From JACRCT01 sp036504155 (GTDB lineage Bacteria > Myxococcota > Myxococcia > Myxococcales > UBA5297): 64,000 nt of DNA. The stretch lies in the NCBI GenBank assembly GCA_036504155.1, contig DASXVQ010000234.1, positions 1 through 64,000 of the forward strand, written 5' to 3'. Made by a program: the position numbers and the translations under genes. The notes below the pieces were generated by a model. That model saw nothing but the letters and a program-made list of their open reading frames with translations. It was not told the DNA's origin and made no database searches. Positions 8,610 to 16,828 of this stretch are shown piece after piece. Every line of letters begins with the position of its first letter. Positions within the stretch are counted from its first letter, which is position 1.

Positions 8610-9334
8610 GTGGACAACGGCTTCGACCAGGATCTGCCCGGCCACGAGCAGTGCCTGGGGTTCGGGAGCACGCACGCCCCGCTGCGTCTCTGGCTGTCGG
8701 CCATCGAGGACGGACCCGTCCTGCTGGCGGTCTTGCGGCTCAACGTCGCGAAGGCGCTCGCGGAGCAGGGCGGCGCGGTCGCAATGCCGCTACCTGAGGG
8801 CGCCGTGGCTTCACTGGCCACTGGCCTTGCCCGACGTCGAGGCGCTGCGCCGGGTCGTGCGCCGCGCGTTCCAGCTATCGAAACCCTGCCGGACGAGTTG
8901 CTCCACGCCTTCGAGGCGAAGACCAGCGGGATGCCAAGGGCTACCGAGGTCGATCGCGTGGTGGTAGAGCGGGTCGGGCAGGACCTCTTGCGCGAGGGGC
9001 TGATGGACTACTGGGACGGGCGCTGCGCGGTGACCGGCCTTGCGGTGCCCGAACTGCTGCGCGCCAGCCACATCAAGCCCTGGGCGGACTGCGAGACCGA
9101 CGCGGAGAGGCTTGACGTCTACAACGGGCTGCTACTCGCGCCGCATCCGCACGCTGCGTTTGATCGGGGTTCATCATGTTTGAGGATGACGGGACGATGC
9201 GGACGGCGCCGCGACTCGACCCGACGGCGCGCGAAGCCTTGCACCTCGACTCGGAAATGACAGCTAGACGGCTTTGCCCCGAACACCAAACCTACCTTTC
9301 TCATCATCCGGAGGAGGTGTTTAGAAAGAGCTGA
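8610..9334 (+). pseudogene. HNH endonuclease pseudogene (three single-base indels)
   Basis: A remnant of a family of HNH restriction-type endonucleases (HNH_2). In the first frame it reads MDNGFDQDLPGHE and so on; near 8826 the conserved LPDVEALRRVVRRAFQL segment continues in the +1 frame; near 8882 (AAACCC, one base short) the frame returns for LPDELLHAFEAKTSG and the catalytic part LLRASHIKPWADC with YNGLLLAPH; near 9168 (CGGGGTTC, one base short) it shifts again so that FEDDGTMRTAPRLD and the true end at TGA 9332-9334 are in another frame. The first two shifts cancel each other, the third truncates the end. The GTG at 8610 is a nominal start; related proteins may begin slightly earlier. 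Three indels in one gene, with clean neighbours, point to decay more than to sequencing error. Confidence 0.75.
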
Positions 9335-9358
9335 CGCTATTCCGGGTGAAACGCGCAC

Positions 9359-12300
9359 TCAGTTGCCCCACGACCCGAACGTCACCTTATAGCCGATGAG
9401 GGCGTCGACGACGGGTTGGCGGAGCCCTTCGGTCACCTCCAGCCAGACGAGGAGACCCGTGCTCACCTCCATGGCGCTGCTCGGCCCGCTGCTGCCAGGC
9501 ACGCGCAGACCGAGGCCAGCGACACCCGAAAACCTCGGTCTAGTCCCTGTGAGACTGGTGAGAGAAGCGGAGATCAGCGCTCCCGCGTGGAGCTGCGGGT
9601 TGAATGGCAACAAGGGCTCGTTATCGTCGAAGTTCCACGCTTCGACGACATAGAGAACCGCTGCGCCGATGACCGCCGGCTGCCAACCGTTGAACTCGCT
9701 GGAGGCCTTCGCCGTGAAGCCTGGATTCGCGGTCCGGACGAGCACGGCCGGGTTGCCGAAGCTCAGGTAGCCGCGCACCCCGTAGGCGCGCACATCCTTC
9801 TTCCCTGCGAACCCCGGAAAGTTGTTCTTCGGCATCTTCCGCACCCTGACCTCGAAGTTGTCGGTGCGGCTTGCAGGCTCCTCCTCTGTGGGAAGGTAGT
9901 CCGACGGGTTAGCGTGCGAGACCCTGATCTCCACCAGACCGTAGTCCTCCATCTTCAGACGCCCGTCTTCGAGGAGGCCCAACTGAAGGTGGACGCCGGC
10001 CCAGGGCTCTTCGAGAAAGGTCCGGAACCCGGAGTCGACTCGCGCCTCGGGCGGCGCGTCCAGAGGCAGGCTTAGGGCTCCGCTTCGAGCCTCTATCCAT
10101 TCGGACCACGTCTTCCCTTCGTCGTTCGATACACGCATCGTCACCTTGAGCTTCTGCGGGCCGTAGGTTCGCAGCGCGCGTCGATAGACGGACCGCGCGA
10201 CCCCGGTCTGGCACGTCTCATCCTTCGCGCAGCGCACGAGGCCAATCCGTTCCTCGGCTTTCAGCGGGAACCCGACGTTCAGCTCGCATCCGTCCCCCTT
10301 GTTCTTCTGCCCGAAGTCGACCGCGCGGGTCGCGCTTCCTACCCTGACCCCCCCGGGATACTCGGCGTTGCGACAAGTCAGAAGGAGGCTGTCCTTTAGC
10401 GGCAGCGCAAGGTCGAGGCGACGCGCACCAAATGGGAGCGGAATCCTCCGGTACCCGAAGTGCATGGGCAACTCTGGGAACCTCAAGCCGGCGGGCGGTT
10501 CGGCCCGCTTGAATTGCGCCGCTGGTCCCTGCAGCTCCGCAATGACCGCCAGTTCACTGGCCGTCGTCGTCGCCTCCAGGCAGACGTACTGCTCGCGGAA
10601 AGGCAGGCGGAGATTCCCACGTCGGGACGCCAGTGCGAGGGCATGGCAGGGCCGGAGGTTCGTTCCTTCGATCTCGAGGGCCCAGAGTTCGGGATGGGGA
10701 GTGCGGAAGTGGATCCAGGTAGGCCTTCCCACGCTGATGGCCTTGGCGCTGGTCCGGTCAAGGTCGACGGCTGGTCCCGCCGCTTCCTTGCCCCAAGGCG
10801 TCCAGAGCGCCGTCCAAACGTCTACTGGCGCGAGAGGCAGGCGCGGATCGACGACAAGCAGCACCTTCGCGTCGGTCGCGATGTCCATGCCCTCATACGA
10901 GAACTTCAACTCTGGTGGCATGTTTGGGACGGAGGGGATACTGCGGATGGGTATCCAAATCAGCGCCGCTGCTGGCGCGTCCTCCCTGAGCTCTCTTTCG
11001 ATCAGGCTCGTGGTGCCGCCCAGTGCGAGCAAGGGCTCAACGGTGGAGACCGACCATCCAGTGGGTGGTGGACAACTGCTCGTCTTCTTGTCCGAAGTGA
11101 CGCTGAACAGCACTCCTCCGTCGTTGAGATCGGCGGAGACGTTGGTCAACTGCTGCGCGTGCCAAGTGCACTGCGCGAGCTTCAGCTCCACCTTGGGATT
11201 CACCTTCACCGGGCTCCAGTCCCGCTTGATCAACGTCACCTGCGTGGGCTCGGCCAGCTTGATTTCCAGCTTTCCTCCCGCCTTCAACCCGGCGCTCACG
11301 TCCTCGAGCGGGAAGCTGAACTCCACGGGAGGCGTGGCGCCCCTTGCAAACCTAAACTTCCCGCAGGAGGCCACTGCGCGGCTCCCGGTCGTCGTCACCA
11401 GCAAGCAATCGTAGGTGTCGCCCACGTAGAAGCGCAGCAGCGGCTCGTCAAGTGGCGCGTTCAGCCTTGGTCTCTCAAGCTCGTTCCACAGGATTTTCTG
11501 GAGCACACGGGGCTTGTACTCGTCCATCCTCCAGCGGTTGACGCGGACGCCAGGGAAGGAGGTCTTCGGCTGACCGTCGAGGTCGAAAAGCCTGCGTTCG
11601 TAGAGGTCCCGCTCGCTCACCTGGGGCGGCCGGAAAACGACCTCGAGCGTGGTGGCGGTCTTCCAACTCACGTGGCTCTTGAGGACGTACTCGCAGGTCT
11701 GCGTCACGGCGTCGCACGGCTCCGTCCAGTTACCCGTCCGCGGGCCGGTGCCAAGCACGTCGGGGGCCAGGATTCGCCGAGTCGCCTGGTCGGCGACGGC
11801 CTTCGAGTGGACGAGAATCGTGAGCTGTTGGTCGGCGGCCGGATCCCATTCCAGCGCCAGCTGGTCCTCCTTCACCGTTGGCGTCTCGGGCAGCAGCGTC
11901 GCAAGCACGTCGAATTGGGGGCCCTTGGCCTCCCCGCAGTCGCCCGCATTGGCAGCGACGACCATGGCGAACCTCTGGCTCTCCACAGGCACAGAGATGG
12001 TGGCTTCTCCAGCGTTGGCGGTGGCAGGAGCGTTCGCAGAACAGACAACGAAGCCCGCGGGAACTCGGATGCTGAGAGCCTTCGCGCCAGGCTTGGCCGA
12101 GCCCTGGAAGTACCAACGCAGCACGGCGCCGCCCTCCTTGACCGTCTCCTCCGTTGCGTTCTGCTCGGGTTGACTAATCCGTCCCGTTTTCTGCACATCG
12201 GAAATCGACTGCAACGCAATATCCACGCTGAGGGGAGAGATTGTCACCGCGAACGGATAGCAGGCCGCATCGGGGATCGCCTTGGGCCGGGCGCGCACGT

Positions 12301-12559
12301 AGACCAAGTAGGGGTCTCCTCCCAACGCGGTGCTTCCCTGCTCAGCAGGGAGCGGCGTGGTGAAGAACGTCCAGGAGTCCACCACGTGGACCCCGGAAGC
12401 CTGGTCCTCGCACAACACCCAGTCGGCAGAGAGCTTGGACTCGATGCGCTGCTCGGACGCCGACCGCTGGGAAAGGACCGAAGGCGGCGTCAGCGGCGAC
12501 GGCGGCGCTGCCGAGAGGGCGACCGCTAAGCACGCAGAAAGCAACAGGGCGGCGTTCAT
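9359..12559 (-). CDS. Large secreted protein of unknown function
   Basis: A 1066-residue protein that I do not recognise. It begins with a signal peptide (hydrophobic core about residues 4-17, then Ala-Ala-Pro). The body is beta-rich, with many charged strands and paired Cys residues scattered from about 180 onward, as in a chain of extracellular beta-sandwich domains. The last 110 residues, with alternating hydrophobic positions (SGVAGLGLRV, STGLLVWLEV, ALIGYKVTFG), look like an outer-membrane beta-barrel or translocated end. The start overlaps the stop of the upstream Cys-rich lipoprotein gene as ATGA, so the two form an operon and probably act together at the cell surface. The GC-rich codon use is that of the surroundings. 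Confidence 0.6.
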   Translation of the reverse strand: MNAALLLSACLAVALSAAPPSPLTPPSVLSQRSASEQRIESKLSADWVLCEDQASGVHVVDSWTFFTTPLPAEQGSTALGGDPYLVYVRARPKAIPDAACYPFAVTISPLSVDIALQSISDVQKTGRISQPEQNATEETVKEGGAVLRWYFQGSAKPGAKALSIRVPAGFVVCSANAPATANAGEATISVPVESQRFAMVVAANAGDCGEAKGPQFDVLATLLPETPTVKEDQLALEWDPAADQQLTILVHSKAVADQATRRILAPDVLGTGPRTGNWTEPCDAVTQTCEYVLKSHVSWKTATTLEVVFRPPQVSERDLYERRLFDLDGQPKTSFPGVRVNRWRMDEYKPRVLQKILWNELERPRLNAPLDEPLLRFYVGDTYDCLLVTTTGSRAVASCGKFRFARGATPPVEFSFPLEDVSAGLKAGGKLEIKLAEPTQVTLIKRDWSPVKVNPKVELKLAQCTWHAQQLTNVSADLNDGGVLFSVTSDKKTSSCPPPTGWSVSTVEPLLALGGTTSLIERELREDAPAAALIWIPIRSIPSVPNMPPELKFSYEGMDIATDAKVLLVVDPRLPLAPVDVWTALWTPWGKEAAGPAVDLDRTSAKAISVGRPTWIHFRTPHPELWALEIEGTNLRPCHALALASRRGNLRLPFREQYVCLEATTTASELAVIAELQGPAAQFKRAEPPAGLRFPELPMHFGYRRIPLPFGARRLDLALPLKDSLLLTCRNAEYPGGVRVGSATRAVDFGQKNKGDGCELNVGFPLKAEERIGLVRCAKDETCQTGVARSVYRRALRTYGPQKLKVTMRVSNDEGKTWSEWIEARSGALSLPLDAPPEARVDSGFRTFLEEPWAGVHLQLGLLEDGRLKMEDYGLVEIRVSHANPSDYLPTEEEPASRTDNFEVRVRKMPKNNFPGFAGKKDVRAYGVRGYLSFGNPAVLVRTANPGFTAKASSEFNGWQPAVIGAAVLYVVEAWNFDDNEPLLPFNPQLHAGALISASLTSLTGTRPRFSGVAGLGLRVPGSSGPSSAMEVSTGLLVWLEVTEGLRQPVVDALIGYKVTFGSWGN

Positions 12560-13764
12560 GGCAGACCTCCATCCCCTGCGCCTTTGCCTCCGTCTTCGAT
12601 GTCTTCCCCGGCATCGGGCAGGTAGGCGTGGATGTCGAAGCCAGGGCAGGCCTCACCGTCGAATCTCAGGATGAGGTCTCCTAGAACCGCCCCCTCAACG
12701 CACCTTCCGTCCCGGAAACGCAGGCCCGTGCCCCCTTCGTCAGCACAGGGCGCCCACGCATTTACGCAGGAGTAGCGACCGTTGAGTTCGGCCAGTGATC
12801 CGGTGCGAGCCCCGCACAGGCAGGCCTCGTTCGAGTTGCAGGTCACGTCTGCGGGCTCGCCCCTTCCGCACGAGGGGATCCCGGCGTCCTGGCCCGCATC
12901 GGGTGTCCCGGCGTCGGGCCGGAACGGGTCGATGTCGAGCCCCGGGCAGTCACCCTGGCCGTCGAAGAGCAGCACAAGGTCCGTGAGGCCCGCCCCGGTA
13001 AGGCATACCCCGTCGCGGTCGCGCAGAGCCAGGCCTCCGTCACTGCAGCCAGGGCCCGCCTCCACGCACGTGTTGGGCGCCAGGTTCACTGGTCCGCCGC
13101 CGGCCTTTACGCCGCAGAAGCAAGCGTGGCCGGCGCCGCAGGGGTGGTCGTTCAAACCGGTGCTCATCCCGCAGGTTCGAGGGAAGATCTCGGACCCCGG
13201 GCAGGCGGGGTCATCCGCACTCCGCAAGACGAGCCCGGGATCCTCGACCATTCCCCGGCTTGACGTGGCCACCAGACATTCGCCGGAGTAGGCGCGCGCG
13301 AGCCCGGATTCCGGGCAGGTGCCGTCTCGGACTACGCAGCTGTGGGTAGGGATGCTCAGCGACACATCCGGGTAAGACACCCCGCAGAGGCAGAGCTGCG
13401 CCTCTGCGCAGGCCGTGAACGTCTTGCGGTCCGCGGCCAGGACGCCGCATGCCTCCGGAGTGCCGTTGACGCCTGGGCAGAACGAGGTGGGGCCGCTCTT
13501 CTCCAAACGCGTCCGCATCAAATCGGCGTCCACGCAGGTTACCGGGTCGAAGCGCCACGCGAATCCGGAGGCGCAAGTCTCGCTCGGAGTGGCGCAGCGT
13601 TGCGTCGCGCAGACGCAGACCTCGTTGGGACCGTCGCAAACGGTGGCCGTCCCGTCCTGCAGCTTCGCGCCGCAGCTGAAATTCTCCACGCTCTCGCAGC
13701 CGGAACACGAAGCGAACAGGAGCAAGCCCGTCGCGCTCGCAACACACCACACCGCTTTGCTCAT
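12556..13764 (-). CDS. Cys-rich lipoprotein with four tandem repeats
   Basis: A 402-residue lipoprotein. The signal peptide ends at LLFASCSGC, so the lipidated Cys is near residue 17-20. The mature part has four repeats of roughly 80-90 residues, each with a Cys-x-Cys(-Gly) motif (VCVCA, LCLCG, ACFCG, ACLCG), a second Cys about 15-20 residues on, a Cys before a Gly-Leu-Ala/Gly-rich turn, and an end like GxCL or GRCV followed by Asp-Leu. No known domain was identified; disulfide-bonded surface repeats are the likely form. The ATG at 13764 has a good ribosome site (GGAGGGG, 5 bases away); an in-frame start further up lacks one. The stop overlaps the start of the 1066-residue partner. Confidence 0.65.
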   Translation of the reverse strand: MSKAVWCVASATGLLLFASCSGCESVENFSCGAKLQDGTATVCDGPNEVCVCATQRCATPSETCASGFAWRFDPVTCVDADLMRTRLEKSGPTSFCPGVNGTPEACGVLAADRKTFTACAEAQLCLCGVSYPDVSLSIPTHSCVVRDGTCPESGLARAYSGECLVATSSRGMVEDPGLVLRSADDPACPGSEIFPRTCGMSTGLNDHPCGAGHACFCGVKAGGGPVNLAPNTCVEAGPGCSDGGLALRDRDGVCLTGAGLTDLVLLFDGQGDCPGLDIDPFRPDAGTPDAGQDAGIPSCGRGEPADVTCNSNEACLCGARTGSLAELNGRYSCVNAWAPCADEGGTGLRFRDGRCVEGAVLGDLILRFDGEACPGFDIHAYLPDAGEDIEDGGKGAGDGGLP

Positions 13765-14369
13765 CGCCCCTCCAGCGTCCAAAGCTCGTCTGACTGGCTC
13801 AAGCGAAGGCGCTCCGCCCGACGCGACGAGAAGAAACGAGATTGATTCGGCGCGTCCTGGACTGCAGGACCAAGGCACCTTCGTGGAGGTGATATTCCGC
13901 AGTCTTCTTGCTGGGCTCCCCCCTCGGGAACACCTCACGTTAAGAGCGATAGGATCACAACTGGATGAGTGTCGTCAACTGCGGCACGTTGTGTGCCGAG
14001 TTGCTGTCTCCCCCGACGTTCAAGAGCCCGAAACCTCAGACGATCCTCCGAGACAGAGCAGCCCATGCTCGCCGAACCAGGGGCTCAGTTAGGGATTGCA
14101 GTTTTCGCGCCTGAAGGCCCGGTTCGCCCAGATGCGCGCATTCCGGCCGGCAGGCGCGGCCTTCTTGGTGTCTCCGGAGTTCGCTTTCTGCAAATGCAGC
14201 GCGTGACAGAGCGAAGGCAAGGGGGCCTGACCCGCTGGGCCGGCCGAGGTGTGGAGTGGGAGAAGCGGAGCAGCGAGATGAGCGGCGCCGGCTTGCGTCG
14301 TCCTCGAATCAGCCGGAGAGGAACAGGGTCCTCTCCGTTAATGTCCTTGGCGCCGGGGAGGTGACGGGC
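13765..14369. other. Intergenic stretch without a supported gene
   Basis: About 600 bases between the divergent Cys-rich lipoprotein gene and the next doubtful gene. It must hold the promoter of the minus-strand operon in its first part. Open frames here show no conserved protein pattern and have no ribosome sites. No tRNA-like fold or long repeat was seen. Confidence 0.4.
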
Positions 14370-14801
14370 ATGAGCCGTCGCAAGAAGCCAGGCACGCCCG
14401 GGAATACGACGATCCCGCGCGAGGTGGTCTCGGCGGTCACTATGCTAGTCCAGGCCGAGTTCAAAAAGCGCGGGTGCGCGGACTACCTCGACGTCTTCGT
14501 CGTCGCCCGCGGCGCCCACTTGGTACACGCCAGCCACTTGCTACATGTGGCCGAAGTTGCCGGCACCCGTCAGCCGGGCCCGGCCATTTTCGCAGCTCGG
14601 GTCGCCGGCCCGCGGCGCCCACTTGGTACACGCCAGCCACTTGGTACACGTGGCCGGAGTTCGGGAGCGGCGCCGGGCCTTGCTGCGAGGCCCGTACGCA
14701 AAGTAAAAGTGGACTCGCTCAACCAAGGACCACCGGCCGGAGACCACGGGCCGGGCTGGCCACTGCCACAGGGGGAAGCGACATGCCGGACAAGAGCGTG
14801 A
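14370..14801 (+). CDS. Doubtful or truncated small gene carrying a DNA repeat
   Basis: A 143-codon frame with a very good ribosome site (GGGAGGTGA, 6 bases before the ATG). The first 48 residues (opening MSRRKKPGTPGNTTIPREVV) look like a real protein start with a helix. After that the reading becomes Pro/Arg/Gly-rich because it runs through the 52-base direct repeat at 14507-14661, and then overlaps the start of the next gene by 19 bases. I read it as the intact 5' end of a gene whose body was replaced or interrupted by repeat-bearing DNA. Function unknown. Confidence 0.35.
   Translation: MSRRKKPGTPGNTTIPREVVSAVTMLVQAEFKKRGCADYLDVFVVARGAHLVHASHLLHVAEVAGTRQPGPAIFAARVAGPRRPLGTRQPLGTRGRSSGAAPGLAARPVRKVKVDSLNQGPPAGDHGPGWPLPQGEATCRTRA
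14507..14661. repeat. 52-bp direct repeat with four CCACTTGGTACACG boxes
   Basis: Two 52-base copies (14507-14558 and 14610-14661) differ at three positions and are 103 bases apart. Each copy holds two 14-base boxes of the form CCACTTGSTACAYG, 18 bases apart: 14516, 14534, 14619 and 14637. Arrays of short boxes of this kind occur at the ends of some transposons as transposase binding sites, but no transposase gene is near, so a regulatory site or element scar are both possible. Confidence 0.6.
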
Positions 14802-15496
14802 AGGTCGCCGTCATCAGCCAGGAGCAGCTGCGCAAGCTCGCCGAATTCGTGCTGAGCGAGAGCGCCGCCGGCGAGGTCCGCAGCACCTTGAACATCGGGA
14901 GGTATCTGTTCCTCCAGATCTTCCGCGGCTCCGAGGAGGCCTTCCGCTCCAAGGACAGCAACAAGCCCGACTCGCTCAACGACCTCGCCGCCCAGCCGGG
15001 GATGGCCGAGGCGAAGTGGAGCCGGTCGCGGCTGCGCAACGTCATCGAGATCGCCCTGATGGCCAAGGTGCACAACGACTTCCGGGCGTGGCGAACCCTG
15101 CGGGTGAGCCACCTCGAGGAGGTCATCGGGCTGCCTGCCGAGATGCAGCGCGAGCTGCTGGACCGGGCCGGGAAGGAGCGCTGGTCGGTCCTGCGCCTGA
15201 AGCAGGCGGCCGGCAAGCAGAAGCCGCTGCGCCCGGTCCCGGAGCCCGGCTCGGTCACGCCGGGCGCGGCCCTGGGCCGGCTCCGCAAGGCCATGGGCCA
15301 GTTCGCCTCGGTCGCTGCGCTGGCCCCCTGCCTCCTCGAGGTGGGCATCGACGCCAAAAAAGTCGCGGAGCTCACCGCGTCGGCGGAGGAGGGCCTGCGC
15401 ATGCTCAAGGGCTTCCAGGAGCGGATCGAGAAGGCGAAGAAGCGCTCTGGGGACAAGCTCAAGCGCGTGGCCGGGAAGGTGGCCGTGCCGGGCTAG
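14783..15496 (+). CDS. Unknown cytoplasmic protein, helical, basic C-terminus
   Basis: A 237-residue protein without signal peptide. I do not recognise the family. Residues 1-150 are mostly helical with conserved-looking acidic and aromatic positions (LNIGRYLFLQIFRGSEEAF, KWSRSRLRNVIEIALM, LRVSHLEEVIGLP); the LRVSHLEEVIGLPAEMQREL piece resembles a small DNA-binding or ParB-like helix-turn-helix. A Pro-rich linker follows, then a coiled helix and a lysine-rich end. The ATG has a clear ribosome site (AGGGGGAAG). After the stop at 15496, DNA of the same frame stays open to 15670 and reads protein-like, so the gene may once have been longer. A nucleic-acid role is a guess from composition. Confidence 0.6.
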   Translation: MPDKSVKVAVISQEQLRKLAEFVLSESAAGEVRSTLNIGRYLFLQIFRGSEEAFRSKDSNKPDSLNDLAAQPGMAEAKWSRSRLRNVIEIALMAKVHNDFRAWRTLRVSHLEEVIGLPAEMQRELLDRAGKERWSVLRLKQAAGKQKPLRPVPEPGSVTPGAALGRLRKAMGQFASVAALAPCLLEVGIDAKKVAELTASAEEGLRMLKGFQERIEKAKKRSGDKLKRVAGKVAVPG

Positions 15497-15568
15497 CGAG
15501 CAGGTCGGGCGGGCAATCCGAGCCAGCCCTCAAGAGGACGGCGAGGGCCTGGAGGCCAAGGTCGGCGT

Positions 15569-15670
15569 CTGCAGGCCGCCTTCCCGCGCGCGATGCGCGA
15601 GCTGGCCCCAAAGGGCGAAGACGAGCTGCGGGTGCTGAGCGCCGGGCTCGTCCAGGAGCGGGGGCCATGA
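15569..15670 (+). pseudogene. Possible C-terminal protein remnant
   Basis: A 33-codon stretch ending in TGA reads like a genuine helix (LQAAFPRAMRELAPKGEDEL) and has no start or ribosome site. It could be the end of a degraded gene before the cytochrome operon. The rest of 15497-15787 holds only the ribosome site of the next gene and no recognised operator. Confidence 0.2.
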
Positions 15671-15787
15671 TCGGGCGACGCACGAGCTAGCCCCGAGGTG
15701 CAGCGCAGCCGCTCGCCCGCCTGGCTCGTCCAGCCGAGTCCTTTCCTCCGCCGCCGGGCGCCGCCAACCTCACTGCGGAGGGTCCCG

Positions 15788-16183
15788 ATGCCTGCCCGCG
15801 CCCGTGGAGGTCGCCTGCGGCCTGCGCTTGCCGGCCTGCTGGGCCTGCTCGCATCCGGGTGCGCGCCCAAGGAGCCCGGGGTGAGCCCGGCCGGCCAGTG
15901 GTTCGTCCAGAAGGGCTGCGCCCAATGCCACACCATCGCCTCGCTGGGGGTCCGCGGCCGGCCGACCGCTGCGCCGGATCTCTCCGTGGCGGCCGAGGAC
16001 GTCCCGCGGCGGTACGGCGTGTCGCTGGAGCAGTTCCTGGACGCTCCGCGCAGCGGGACGATGGCGATCGTGCTCTCGGTCCAGATCCGCCTGACGCCCG
16101 AGGAGCGCGCCGCGGCGGCGCGCGGTCTGCGCGAGGCGCTTCAGCGGCACCGGGGAGGGCGAGACGGGAGCGTGGCGCCGTGA
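15788..16183 (+). CDS. Lipoprotein c-type cytochrome, one heme
   Basis: A 131-residue lipoprotein (LLASGC, lipid Cys25) with one heme site CAQCH at 44-48 and a likely axial Met in the SGTM segment near residue 95. The heme domain is clearly related to the last domain of the pentaheme cytochrome encoded at 21.7 kb: both share PDLSxAxxDVPRRxG, LExFL, SGTMxxVL and LTxxERAxAA in the same order. It probably carries electrons in the periplasm between the bc-type complex and NosZ, but this is inferred from the shared domain and location. The ribosome site is GGAGGGT, 5 bases before the ATG. It overlaps the next gene as GTGA. Confidence 0.8.
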   Translation: MPARARGGRLRPALAGLLGLLASGCAPKEPGVSPAGQWFVQKGCAQCHTIASLGVRGRPTAAPDLSVAAEDVPRRYGVSLEQFLDAPRSGTMAIVLSVQIRLTPEERAAAARGLREALQRHRGGRDGSVAP

Positions 16184-16740
16184 GCCCAACGCTCCTCGAA
16201 CTCGCCCGCGCAGGCGACCAGGAGGCCTTCGAGCGGCTCGTCGCACCTCATCTGCCGCGGATCCACCGGTTCCTGGCCAGCCTCTGCCGGCGCCCCGGCG
16301 AAGCCGAGAATCTGCTGATGGAGACCGCCTGCGATGCTTGGAGGCACCTGGCCGACCTGGGAGACGAGCCCATGGGCGACTGGGTCCTCAGCCGGTGCGC
16401 GTCTCTCGCGGTGCGTCGGCTCCGTCCGTCGGAGCCGGGCGATCGTCCTCGAGGGCCGAGCTGTCGCCGCCCGCTGAACACGGGGCCGGCAGGCCGCTGG
16501 GCCGAAGCCCCGGAACTGGACGAGCGGGTCCGGCGTGCGATCCGCTCCGGCGTCCGGCGCTTGCCGCTGCTGTACCGCGCCGTCTTCCTCCTTTGCGACG
16601 TGGACCACCTCTCGCCCGAGGCCGCTGCGGCGGCGCTCCACCGCTCTCCCGAGCAGGTCCGCCGCCTGCGACACGAGGCGCGCCTGGCCATGGTCGAGGT
16701 GATCGACGCCGCCTCGCGGCCCGGACCCGAACGGGGCTAG
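16180..16740 (+). CDS. ECF-like RNA polymerase sigma factor
   Basis: A 186-residue protein with the layout of an ECF sigma factor: region 2 at about 5-70 (LARAGDQEAFERLVAPHLPRI, then a long helix with Trp55), a Pro/Arg-rich linker, and region 4 at about 120-175 (LPLLYRAVFLLCDVDHLSPE, then an HTH with RSPEQVRRLRHEARL). The GTG start overlaps the cytochrome stop. Conservation is modest and no anti-sigma gene adjoins it. Its place at the head of the nos region suggests a link to respiration control, but its target promoters are unknown. An evolved sigma-like regulator that no longer binds core polymerase cannot be excluded. Confidence 0.65.
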   Translation: MSPTLLELARAGDQEAFERLVAPHLPRIHRFLASLCRRPGEAENLLMETACDAWRHLADLGDEPMGDWVLSRCASLAVRRLRPSEPGDRPRGPSCRRPLNTGPAGRWAEAPELDERVRRAIRSGVRRLPLLYRAVFLLCDVDHLSPEAAAAALHRSPEQVRRLRHEARLAMVEVIDAASRPGPERG

Positions 16741-16828
16741 CCGCCTGCCCGGGGCCTTCACGAGGACCGGGCGCTGGGGAACTTCACCTCGTCGTCGGCG
16801 CTCTCGGCGCAGGACGAAGGGGGAGCCC

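Noticed and set aside
13969..14364. Possible gene in the 13.8-14.4 kb gap
   Set aside because: Arg/Ser/Pro-rich reading, no ribosome site and no recognisable pattern.
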